Of a DNA stretch of 16,206 nt, positions 7,466 to 16,206 are shown in pieces (position 1 is the stretch's first letter; each line of letters starts with the position of its first letter). Source of the stretch: Phoronis ovalis (Eukaryota; Phoronida; Phoronidae); assembly GCA_028565635.1 (NCBI GenBank), contig JAOXYB010021692.1, forward strand, positions 918 to 17,123, given 5' to 3'. The translations under genes and the position numbers were made by a program. The notes under the pieces were generated by a model. That model saw nothing but the letters and a program-made list of their open reading frames with translations, did not search any database and had not been told where the DNA came from.

Positions 7466-10400
7466 GTATTACTATAATGTTCAATCAGTTTTTTTGTTTG
7501 GCTTCAATATTTTCAATTAATCTGATAAATCTACCCATTAGTCACGGTACAATACCTCAAATTAATTCACATCTCACCTCTGGGCTTATATAGCCATAAC
7601 CAATTGTCATGTGTTTCAGAGATATTTTGAGTACTGTACAGCCTATTTATTTAAATTAATTTCTGTATAATGTGTGTTTGCCTTTGTAAAATGTAGCCTG
7701 AGAGTAAAATGCTTGTTCCAAATCAAATTAATTTTACCATCAATGACAAATGAATGTACTTCTAATCAATCTAATCATATGTTTTTTTGCAATGTCATTA
7801 GTATTTGATTGTCATCCAAAACAAATTGAAGACAATAGATAATAACAATAGTTATAAAGTCATTGAACTATTAATTAGTTATTTTTACACATTTTTGCTA
7901 AAAATATCTGTTAACTGAAATAAAATAAGTCACGTGAAATGGATATAGATGTAATACAATTGATTAGCTTCCAAACAAGATAACTTGCAGTACTACAAAT
8001 GAAATTATGTGACTTCTTAAATTTTGACAGGACGAAGTACTCACTGTTTTTGATAAGCTTGCTTTGAATCCTGATGAAGTATGTGGCATTCTATTAGGTG
8101 ATTCATGTGCTCACAAGTATAACCCTTTAAGTGACTGGAACGTAACATTACCGGACACGCCTAAGCCCCCAGTGAAACCAACTAACCCACCGACAGTGAG
8201 TACATTATTTAATAAGACTTATAAGTGAGAAGAAGAATGGTTTTGCAATAGAAAAGAAAATGTGTTAGATAAGTCTTTCAATTATTAATTACATTTTTTT
8301 AGCATGCAAGTAAGGCTTAAATTATTACAAAAAGAGTGCTATATCTACAGTAAAGGTATTTTTCATGTGTAATTTTATATTTTTAATTTTATAATAATCT
8401 TAGGTACATTGTGACATGTGTGTCATTACCTTGATCCATGCAGTCTGACCTGAGTAGTTGTTTGTATAACCCTCTCTATAATAAATCTATCAAAGTTGTC
8501 ATTTTAAAAATTATTGTTTTGCAGCCTGGCTCACCAGCACTGAGGGTACTGGCATTATCGGACATTCACTTTGATCCCCAGTACAAAGTGGGATCCAATG
8601 CTGACTGCAATGAACCATTGTGTTGCCGGGCTGGTAGTGGACCTGTTGGTAAGAAGGTCAATAAACATTTCAGTGAGGAACATTAGAGGAAACTTTTTAT
8701 GATCAGTTTTAATTACAAAAAAATACCTTCTTGCTAAATTCATTACTAAAACTTAATTGCTCCAAACAAATGCAGCTGTTTCAATATTAATGTTCAATAA
8801 TCACAGGGAATTACATGAAACATTTTTTCTTGTGTGAAACATGATATTAATTACTCTATTTTTAGCTAATGGGTCTGTACCAGCGATGAAGTATGGAGAT
8901 TACAGAAACTGTGACACACCACCGCAACTTTTGAATAGTTTGTTTACTAACCAGCTTGCCAATGAAACAGTAAGTATTTACAAATTTTTGAATTAGAACA
9001 ACATCTTAAAATACGAGACATAAGCACAAGGGGCTAAGCTTAATGTCTGGGGATTAGAGGTGACTTTTTTTTAGGCTTTGTGTCTGCTGAGCTCTTCAGG
9101 GACTGTATTCAAATTTAATCTGCAATAAGCTGCCCCTGCTATATCAAGTATTCCCAGTGAATACACGTTTGAGCAATTGTTTGGTAAATACAACTGTTCT
9201 ATCTTATCTTTTATTTTATAGTTCGATTATATTATATGGTTGGGTGACCTACCACCTCATGATGTATGGGAACAGACTCGTGAAAGTCAACTAGAGTATT
9301 ATAAGTGGTTACTGGATGTTCTTGTGCAAAATTTTCCTAATATACCAATCTATCCTGCATTGGGAAATCATGAGAGCTCTCCAGTAAACAGGTACTAAGT
9401 TTGTATTCTTTTTTGTCTTGTAGATGATTAGTAGATTACTTTAAAACGCTATCAGGAATAATTTCCAGACATAATGTCTTATTCATTATGAAAAGTACTT
9501 CCTCAAAGTTATTTGAGTGCTTGATGGCATAATTGCTCACATATGGCTTAAACAACAAATGCTATATATTTTATTTTTTAAACAAATATGGACAACTTGC
9601 TTATGGTATGTTAGTATTCATAAGAATTTTTTTAACAGCAGAGTATTTGTCAGAATTAACTGTGCAGTCACAGTTGTGATGTTTCAGATTGCGATCCATT
9701 ATCAGTTATTCTAATATTCTATAAACTTCATGTAATCTAAACATTCATCTGTTTTCTAGTTTTCCTCCACCGTTCATTAAGGGAAAGAATTCTATATCAT
9801 GGTTATATAGTGATCTAGCTAATGTTTGGACATTCAAGTGGCTTCCTAACAACACTTATGCTGACATTCAAAAGTAAGATTAATTTTTACAATGACCAAG
9901 TCATTTTAGAAAATTACATGAAGTAACAAATATTGTACATCCTAGAAATTCTAATCCTTGAGATTGTATTATAATTGCAATTTCAGTTTGAATGAAAAAT
10001 GTCCCACCAACTTTCTTTAAGTTAACCATTGCAACATTTTCTAGTTTTACATTCTATTCTGTTTTTACTGTAAGTCTCCTGTTTATTTTATTCTTAATAT
10101 GTCAAATTTATAGGCATTTCCCCATTAAATAGGTACTAGTGGACTCAGAAAGTTGTTATTTACTAAGACTGGGCTTACATCAGAGGAGCAGTGCTCAATG
10201 TCCCGATACATTTTCTTGAGCTTGGTTCAGGTTTTTATTATAAATTATTTTCTTGTACCATATGTTTCAGAGGAGGATACTACTCCGTATTGGTGAGGCC
10301 AGGATTCAGAATAATCTCTATCAACATGAATTATTGTAATGAGATGAACTGGTAAGACATCTATCTTAACAGATCAATAACGAATTTGTTGCAATAAACT

Positions 10401-13400
10401 TTTTGTCTTCAAAATACTATTGTCACAGTCAGTGTATTGTAGTGGTATTGGTAGGGAGCATTTTATGAAAAAAAAACATCTCCCAATTTTTTTATAATGC
10501 TTTTGCATATATTACACATGCTTCTACAAACTGGTTTAAGAAAACATGCCAATATTAGGGAGGTTGTATTTTGTAACAAGTAGTCAAAGTGAAAAGCTCT
10601 GGTAACTGAACAGCTTCCTTATTGCTGAAAGAAGTCTGATAAATATATAATATACACAATTTGACAGACAAAATTACGAATGAAATATTCATATATTAAA
10701 CGTTGCTTAATTAATCAAATAGTATTATATAACTACACAGTTGTCATACATATCCAGTCCTATATTACACAATCAACTCAGAAGTGGAAAACAGTATTTT
10801 CCAGGAGTTCAAATTCATACATCTGGCATGCAACATTATGCATGGAAACATTGTTGTGTAGTATTCTGATTACAGGTCCTCTGCAATAACCCTTATTTCT
10901 TTCTCCCTGTCAGATAGTGCATACAAGTAAATGTTTTGTGTTCTGTTTTTAGGTGGCTGTTGTTAAATATGACTGATCCTGATCAAGAATTACAGTGGCT
11001 AATTAGTGCCTTGCAAAAAGCTGAAGATAACCGTGAAAAAGTTCACATTATTGGCCACATACCACCAGGAGCAGGAGACTGTCTCAAAGCATGGAGCTGG
11101 AACTATTACAAAATTGTTAATAGGTATGGACAGGTGTAGTAATAGTAATAAATCTGACTTATCTTGTTAACAGAAATTTTCAACTTTTATCGCGACATAG
11201 TAACTGGTTTTATGATGGAACTTTTAAAGTATGTCAAACGTTGTTTATCAATTATTTACGATACGTTGTTAGATTTTGGGGACTATGTTACCAGTAATTT
11301 ACATTTTAATGCAAAGCAAAACAGAAGCAGTTTATCGTTGAGTTATGTTCACTGACAACAGTAAGCGACATTTGCCTATATAGGGAATCCAATCTTAACC
11401 CTGGGAACATATTAATTAGTTGATTTTGAGGTTGCAATCCGAAAAGCTCTCGAACATGTATTTTCTGAGTCTTCTTTAGCTGGATACTTCTTCTTTGAGG
11501 TTCATATGCATGATAAAAAGTTTTTGTTTATTATTTATCTGTCATATATAATATATATTGTTTGCACCTGCAAATTAATGTTACTTTTTTGTTTACCAGT
11601 GAGATGTTGAAAGCAAGAAATCTAATTTGCAACTGTGAAACCAAATAAATGTTCTATATTGGTTTGTTCCATCTTTTACAGATATGAGAGCACTATAACT
11701 AGTCAGTTTTTTGGCCATACCCATAAGGACTCATTTGAAATATTTTATGATGAAGATAATTTTCAACGTCCTACAAGTATTGCTTATGTTGTGCCAAGCA
11801 TAACTACGTACAGCTACATTAATCCTGGCTACAGAGTATTTACAGTTGATGGAGACTACCATAATTCATCCAGGGTAAATCCATGTTGTTTAATTTATCA
11901 AAATGAATGATGAATTAACATATTTGGACAAAGATAAAACTTTGAAGTTTTGAGAAGAAAATTGATATTTCATTATTCACGAAAATTAGATAACGCTATT
12001 ATTTCAGTTTTGAAAAAATGAGCGTTTCATTAAATATTATTTGAATGTTTCTTTTGTAAGTTTTAATAACCGTGACCACAAGCTAGATCTAGAATATATA
12101 TTGGCACAATATATTGTTTTTTCGTGATACTGTTTCAGGATGAAATTATAATTTCTCCGAGATGTAGGTAAAAAATTTAAAGGAGATATTGTTTTATCTT
12201 TTCTTTTTCGTAGACTGTTCTGGATCATGAGACTTATTACCTGAATTTAACCAAAGCCCATATCACAGACAACCCTGTATGGGAAAAAGAATATAGCGCA
12301 AAGGTAAACATTTTTTATTGCATCTTTTGATTTTGCAGAGTTTCCTATTATATGAAATAATTTGGAAATAGATCAATCCGCATATATATATAATTATATA
12401 TATATATTATTATAAAATATGCTGTATTTACAATAATAATAGGCAATGTGCCCTTGTGTTACATGGGCTTGGGCGATCTACAAACTACAGTGCATGGTAA
12501 TTTAACACATAAGAATACAAACATGAAATCCAGAAAACATGCTCTCACAATTCCAATGTTGCTATTTACAATCAAGAACTACTGCTGTATATATGATTAT
12601 ATTACAATAAAGTAGCTATGTGTATCTTTGCTTTGTACACAAATGTAAACGATTCACCTAAACTAATGGAAAGTGAGACATGTGCACAATGAAACTTTCT
12701 GTATTACAGGTTAGCCACATTATTCTAAACTTTGTGTGGCCTTCAGTTCATTTCTGTGTCTGAGTCTGGTATGCAGCAGCAACTACTATTAATTTAAGAA
12801 TTGAGGATGAAATGTCTGTGTATGATCACCTAAAAAGTTGGTATCTCACCTCATGCCATTTGGTTATATCAGTTGACCATTTGAAACATATCAAGTCCTC
12901 TGTCACAGTTGCTTTTGCATTGAGTTTATACTGTAAGTTATAAATGTAGACTAAGCTAGTATGTCTCCTTCTTTTAGGATGCATATGGATTAGAATCTTT
13001 GAATCCTGCAGATTGGAATAATCTGGTTCAGAAAATGATGTTGAATGATTCCACAGAATTCAAGAAATACTATAGGTATCTTCTGTGACAATGTATATTA
13101 TTAAAATGAATTATTTGTACAACCTTTCTGTTATTAATGAAAACCAGAACAATTCGAACTAAATTTCAGTTCTGGAGATTTGGATACCAAAAAATTTAAA
13201 TACTTTTCTTAACTCACTGAGATCTAATGGAGGTTGGCACAGCACAATATATAATACGGGATATGCAATGACGTGTTTCTAAATTTACAATGATACTTGG
13301 ATAACTGTATGTACTACTTTACCATATGTCACTAGTAAGAGCAAAATGGCTGGAGAATTAAAGTGTAATAATTATATGTTAGTAATGGGTTAGTATCCCT

Positions 13401-13832
13401 GGAGGACAGTGTTAATTAAGTTACTATTTATCACAAACATTATCTCTACTAAAGCAAAACCAAAATGACAAGTGTCTCCCTAAGGATATGAACTTCCATC
13501 CTGATTTAATCTTGAATGGTAATTGCTTAAGCCTCACAAAATACATAGTAAGGATTATAGTATTGTCATGCTGCAGGATATTTGAGAGGAGTGTTATGGG
13601 AAGTTCATTGTAGAGTCAGATGATTATACACTTAAATCTTAAAAATATTTTATATTATTTTAGATACTATTACAAGTCAAAAGAGCAGAAAAAACCATGT
13701 GACAAGAAGTGCAAGTCTTCAATGCTATGCGATTTAAAAAGTGGTCGATCTCATGATCCAAATTTGTGCAAAGAATTTAAAGTTACTAATCAAATCATGA
13801 AGAAATGGCGAAAGTCAGAAACATTATGCTAA
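7064..13832 (+). CDS. SMPD1: Acid sphingomyelinase (sphingomyelin phosphodiesterase 1), whole gene, 12 coding exons
   Basis: The joined exons give 626 residues, about the length of human SMPD1 (629-631). The enzyme hydrolyses sphingomyelin to ceramide and phosphocholine in lysosomes or after secretion. In order it shows a signal peptide (hydrophobic run about 6-17), a saposin-B domain (six Cys: 84, 87, 115, 126, 152, 160, spaced as in the human enzyme), a Pro-rich linker (175-189), a calcineurin-like phosphoesterase domain, and a Cys-containing C-terminal domain. Metal ligands are D202 and H204 (LSDIH), D274 (LGDLPPH), N314 (GNHE), H422 (GHIPPG), H456 and H458 (GHTH). The catalytic-site H278 and H315 are present. 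Sequons include N171-VT, N232-GS, N263-ET and N392-MT. The protein ends in Cys626, like the human enzyme. Compared with the human GHIPPGHC it has [11 protein letters not shown] chose ATG 7064 (aacATGGcg) over the GTG at 7040. All introns are GT-AG. Confidence 0.96.
7929..7938 (+). promoter_or_regulatory. CLEAR-like palindrome in SMPD1 intron 1
   Basis: GTCACGTGAA matches nine of ten bases of the CLEAR element GTCACGTGAC, bound by TFEB/TFE3-family factors at lysosomal genes in vertebrates. It lies in intron 1, about 860 bases downstream of the start codon. Function is inference from the motif and the lysosomal nature of the product. Confidence 0.35.
8031..8195 (+). CDS. SMPD1: SMPD1 exon 2: end of saposin-B domain and Pro-rich linker
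   Basis: The exon encodes residues 135-189, including [13 protein letters not shown] (C152, C160), the SDWNVTLP motif (sequon N171) and the linker [11 protein letters not shown]. The acceptor is attttgacag at 8030, the donor ACA|gtgagt at 8196. Phase 0 at both ends. Confidence 0.95.
8525..8648 (+). CDS. SMPD1: SMPD1 exon 3: first metal-binding motif
   Basis: The exon encodes residues 190-230 plus one base. [16 protein letters not shown] carries the zinc ligands D202 and H204, followed by [12 protein letters not shown] as in acid sphingomyelinases. The acceptor is tgttttgcag at 8524, the donor GTTG|gtaaga at 8649. Confidence 0.96.
8866..8969 (+). CDS. SMPD1: SMPD1 exon 4
   Basis: The exon encodes residues 231 (split) to 265: [20 protein letters not shown], then a helix ending QLANET. 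It matches the family segment around YGEYSKCDLP. The acceptor is ctatttttag at 8865, the donor ACA|gtaagt at 8970. Confidence 0.95.
9222..9391 (+). CDS. SMPD1: SMPD1 exon 5: GD and GNHE metal-binding motifs
   Basis: The exon encodes residues 266-321 plus two bases. [17 protein letters not shown] gives D274 and H278. [16 protein letters not shown] gives N314 and H315. The acceptor is tattttatag at 9221, the donor AACAG|gtacta at 9392. Confidence 0.97.
9760..9873 (+). CDS. SMPD1: SMPD1 exon 6
   Basis: One base completes Ser322, then [20 protein letters not shown] and [11 protein letters not shown] (sequon N352). It matches SFPPPFIEGNHSSRWLY in the human enzyme. The acceptor is tgttttctag at 9759, the donor CAAAA|gtaaga at 9874. 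Confidence 0.95.
10271..10351 (+). CDS. SMPD1: SMPD1 exon 7
   Basis: The exon encodes [20 protein letters not shown] followed by YCNEMNW, matching [20 protein letters not shown] of the human protein. The acceptor is atgtttcag at 10270, the donor AACTG|gtaaga at 10352. Confidence 0.96.
10953..11123 (+). CDS. SMPD1: SMPD1 exon 8: GHIPPG motif
   Basis: The exon encodes residues 387 (split)-443, including [14 protein letters not shown] (sequon N392) and [20 protein letters not shown] with metal ligand H422, then SWNYYKIVN. It has two more residues between PPG and C than the human enzyme. The acceptor is ctgtttttag at 10952, the donor AATAG|gtatgg at 11124. Confidence 0.96.
11682..11874 (+). CDS. 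SMPD1: SMPD1 exon 9: GHTH motif
   Basis: The exon encodes residues 444 (split)-508. [18 protein letters not shown] carries metal ligands H456 and H458, followed by [18 protein letters not shown] and VDGDYHNSS. The acceptor is atcttttacag at 11681, the donor TCCAGG|gtaaat at 11875. Confidence 0.96.
12214..12303 (+). CDS. SMPD1: SMPD1 exon 10
   Basis: Thirty codons encode [20 protein letters not shown] and [10 protein letters not shown], matching VLDHETYILNLTQAN in the human enzyme. The acceptor is tttttcgtag at 12213, the donor GCAAAG|gtaaac at 12304. Confidence 0.95.
12382..12412. repeat. AT-rich (TA)n tract in SMPD1 intron 10
   Basis: This is an imperfect, self-complementary TA repeat. It is intronic and non-coding, and likely length-variable between individuals. 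Confidence 0.85.
12978..13075 (+). CDS. SMPD1: SMPD1 exon 11
   Basis: The exon encodes residues 539-570 plus two bases: [20 protein letters not shown], then [13 protein letters not shown]. It matches the TYGLPNTLPTAWHNLVYRM region of the human enzyme. The acceptor is ccttcttttag at 12977, the donor TATAG|gtatct at 13076. Confidence 0.95.
13664..13832 (+). CDS. SMPD1: SMPD1 exon 12: C-terminal domain, stop
   Basis: The exon encodes residues 571 (split)-626. It is Lys-rich with five internal Cys, and the final residue before TAA (13830-13832) is Cys, as in the human enzyme. The acceptor is atattattttag at 13663. Confidence 0.94.
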
Positions 13833-14690
13833 TATGGATTATTTGATTGAATATGACCATACACAGTCTATTTCGTAGACCCATCATGGTCATTTTAATT
13901 GGCAGCTATAACACAGTGTTTCACTTTTAGTTGTACGGAATGGGGGAGGTACTTTTAAGAAATGTCATTGCATATATTGGGACTGGTTGGGTGTTCTGAA
14001 AAATGCTCTCTTTTCCTGTACAACTAAAACCGAAACAATCCGTATGAGTAATGTAATTTTCTTATCAAATTATGTTAATCTAAGAATGTTAAGTAACATC
14101 GTTGCCTACCACAGCTATTCTATCATCATGATGACTCATTCTGAATATATCGCCAGGGAGCTTGCTCTGCTTAGCGGACTATAGATAAACACTGGCAGGA
14201 CAGAATGATTATATATTAAGTAACTGGAATACCTCCTAGACAAGTATTTTATCAAGATACATGGTTGTGTGCTATTAGATTTATTTTGCAAGTCTAATGT
14301 GGCTAAAATACATCAACTTTAGTTTGTTTTATTTCCAAATGTTTGTTAAAAAGTTATGTTTTTTGTTTTTAATGAGCCATACTTTGAACTTATGTCAATA
14401 AATTTAATGACGTTTAACTTAATAAGTCCTGCTTTATGCTTATTCTTTATTCAAATATTCGGGAACATTAACGTTCCTGCAATTCCATATACAATAACGC
14501 AGTTTTATGCTCATTGGCGTGAGAGTTTTATATATCTCACACTAAATGTATACTGTCTTTTGCACTTGCACAACTTGTTCCAAAAACTTTTTCTGTGTGC
14601 ACCATTTAAGAAACGATACTATTTTGTTGCATATTTTGAATTAAGATAGGCGGAACGATTTGTTCTGGATCCGCCAATAAAAACATTTCA
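13833..14690 (+). other. Probable SMPD1 3' UTR with two AATAAA signals
   Basis: The stretch after the stop has no recognisable gene. AATAAA hexamers at 14397-14402 and 14676-14681 are candidate polyadenylation signals, giving a 3' UTR of roughly 0.6 or 0.85 kb. Open frames at 13987-14184 and 14356-14649 look like chance frames in AT-rich sequence. Confidence 0.5.
14649..14675. repeat. Short hairpin (ggcgga...tccgcc) beside AATAAA
   Basis: A perfect 6-bp inverted repeat with a 15-base loop lies immediately before the AATAAA at 14676. Its right half (CTGGATCCGCC) also resembles the transposon end CTGGATCTGCC at 651-661. It may be a remnant of that repeat family or a chance hairpin. Confidence 0.4.
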
Positions 14691-15743
14691 TTGAAAACAA
14701 TGTTATTTAAGTATGCAGTACGTCACACAACACAAAAAACAACTTATAATTACAATGAAATGCCAAGAGGAAATATTTGAGTTTTAATATCAATTTTATT
14801 TATAATACCAATTCACTAAACATGCAGTGCATCTGCCAGAAATATAATATTTAATACATTATAGAATTTTCTAAAATTCCATTAAATTATGCAAGCGTAA
14901 CAATATATGTTTACGCAAATTGACTGATACAAACCAATTTCTAAAATATTTGTATGGATACAAACCTCAAGGAAGTCCAAAAAAAAAACAGTAAAAAGTA
15001 TACAATCTAAATCCAAAATTTTGAACTGGGCCTCACACCCCCCACCTAAAAATAACTTCGAGTGTCCCCCGGTAGAACCTTCAGTTCTTAACAGGTAATT
15101 TTTTCGTGCAATGTTTGGGAAATTTTTATAATGATTTATGTTACTATAGAAGTGAATGGGAAAATCAATTGTGTCCTAAGTATAAATAAGTCTCCTAAGT
15201 TGTCCTAATATTGTCCAAATGTCATCTTAGAATCGATCAGTGTATGGTTAAAGTAGAAAAGTATCACACTGATAACATGATTTCAGTAAAATAAGCAGTA
15301 AACTGAAATAGAAAATACTAGTAAGCAGACTATAAGTCTGGAAAAATTATAAGGAAATTCTTTAGAAAATTACAAAAAAGTTATTAATAAAAATCCTAAT
15401 ATTATTATACTCAAAACAGTTGCACATTAAAATGAAAACAGTTTTAATTGAAAGGCTATCCAACAAATAGTATACTTATATATGTCCAATTTACATTTAC
15501 CCTGGCCTCTCTTAGACGGGATCTCATACAACGCATTATATTTCCTCTATACTGTTAGTTTACTGCTTGTCACCTAGCTTGGTGTTCTGGGAAATGTGCA
15601 GTTTTCTAGTTTTACTCTTACTACAGCCAGATCATTGCTAGCATATATTCATTATACCAAGGAAATTCAACTCATTATCTACATGTAGGCATAGTACATT
15701 GCTAGTATAGTGTAGCTGTATCAAATTTTCTGATTTTTATAAG
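14691..15743. other. No gene seen; intergenic sequence
   Basis: This stretch is AT-rich and stop-dense on both strands. A C-rich patch at about 15029-15073 (cctcacaccccccacc, then gtgtcccccgg) stands out from the background and may be a degenerate transposon fragment. I cannot assign it. Confidence 0.5.
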
Positions 15744-16178
15744 GAGATGCCCGTATGAATATAACAACAGAACAGATCATTGAAAGAATAAGAAATGTTG
15801 CTAAAACACTGACTGGAAGAATGAATTCCAAAGATTGGAGACAATTCTTGCCTTTACGGTCCACAAGTGCAGTACTGTTACCTTTATCTGTAACAAAGAA
15901 AATTTTGAAATCAGGGACGCTGTACTACGAGAAAAGAAAATGTAACGAAATGTACGTTTACCATGGCTGTTCCGGGGAAGTTATTCCCCGAGGGACCTAC
16001 TCAAGTGATTACATATTCACGTGAATGGTCTGAAAAAATAGACTCTAAAACAAGTAGCTTATGCAGGAACAAAATGGTACCCTATCAACACAAAGAAAAC
16101 AACGAAGGTCCGCCTAAACCAACCCAGAAACCACCACTGGACATCCCCATGCTCCACTTAACCTCGGAATACATATAA
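15744..16178 (+). CDS. Unrecognised small gene or exon with two overlapping reading frames
   Basis: Base composition rises above the surrounding AT-rich DNA here. One frame is open from a possible acceptor (tgatttttataag, ending 15743) through ATG 15755 to TGA at 16022-16024 (89 residues from the ATG, including SKDWRQFLPL). A second frame starts at ATG 15963 in a strong context (tttaccATGGct) and runs 71 codons to TAA at 16176-16178. It begins MAVPGKLFPEG and has a Lys/Pro-rich middle (NEGPPKPTQKPPLDIP). An AATAAA follows at 16188-16193. I recognise neither product. The second frame is the better candidate for a real short protein, with the first as its 5' UTR. A frame-shifted single protein or a truncated multi-exon gene running off the window are other options. 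Confidence 0.35.
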
Positions 16179-16187
16179 TGACTGTGG

Positions 16188-16193
16188 AATAAA
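16188..16193 (+). promoter_or_regulatory. Candidate polyadenylation signal
   Basis: An AATAAA lies ten bases after the TAA at 16176-16178. If used, cleavage would fall at or beyond the window edge, leaving a very short 3' UTR for the small frame at 15963-16178. Confidence 0.35.
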
Positions 16194-16206
16194 TTTGGCA
16201 GCGAAT

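Noticed and set aside
9517-9714. Open frame within SMPD1 intron 5
   Set aside because: It lies between two well-supported exons and its product is unlike any part of sphingomyelinase. Probably chance in AT-rich DNA.
10680-10889. Open frame within SMPD1 intron 7
   Set aside because: Same reason: intronic, no homologous motif, and no splice sites giving a compatible cassette exon that I can see.
11164-11355. Open frame within SMPD1 intron 8, considered as an alternative exon
   Set aside because: It would interrupt the strongly conserved join between the WNYYKIVNR and YESTI segments and has no convincing acceptor.
12382-12412. TA repeat considered as a CRISPR-like or structured RNA element
   Set aside because: A simple-sequence repeat without unit-spacer structure, in an animal intron.
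14356-14649. 97-codon hydrophobic open frame (+)
   Set aside because: Composition reflects T-rich DNA. No motif, and it lies where the SMPD1 3' UTR is expected, spanning a candidate AATAAA.

Overview
This is animal nuclear DNA: AT-rich, with intron-rich genes whose exons are joined at GT-AG borders, and with debris of DNA transposons. The proteins resemble those of bilaterian animals. A repeat end of the type seen in many marine invertebrates (CAGTGGCAGATCCAGG) is present. I read it as an invertebrate genome, probably marine, but the sequence does not let me name a phylum.

Layout. Positions 1-1475 hold a C-rich low-complexity tract and a transposon terminal-repeat fragment, otherwise no gene. 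Positions 1476-2291 (+) are the terminal coding exon of a PIF/Harbinger (HARBI1-like) transposase. It has an intact frame, but a catalytic Asp and two other conserved residues have changed. Positions 2292-3999 hold no gene I can support beyond the likely 3' UTR of the next one. Positions 6493-4000 (-) are a complete FAM8A1-like gene (RDD-family membrane protein, partner of the HRD1 ER-associated degradation complex). Its exons can be joined without a frame break. A 570-bp head-to-head intergenic region (6494-7063) separates it from a complete acid sphingomyelinase (SMPD1) gene on the + strand, 12 coding exons from 7064 to 13832, 626 residues, with every metal ligand and all six saposin-B cysteines in place. 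Positions 13833-15743 are 3' UTR and intergenic sequence. At the right edge (15744-16193) two overlapping reading frames and an AATAAA suggest a small unrecognised gene or exon.

The most interesting observation is in the FAM8A1-like gene. Two homologous exons lie in tandem (5271-5154 and 4983-4854), each with its own splice sites and the same phases, encoding alternative versions of the loop and second membrane helix of the RDD domain. Including both gives a stop codon two codons into the second; skipping both also shifts the frame. Only one-or-the-other splicing yields a full protein. This is the signature of mutually exclusive exons. I do not see a new defence, mobile or RNA-guided system.

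Functionally the two divergent genes concern the secretory and lysosomal membrane system (ER quality control and lysosomal lipid breakdown). Whether they share regulation is only inference. A near-perfect CLEAR-type palindrome lies in SMPD1 intron 1 and an M-box-like E-box lies in the shared upstream region.
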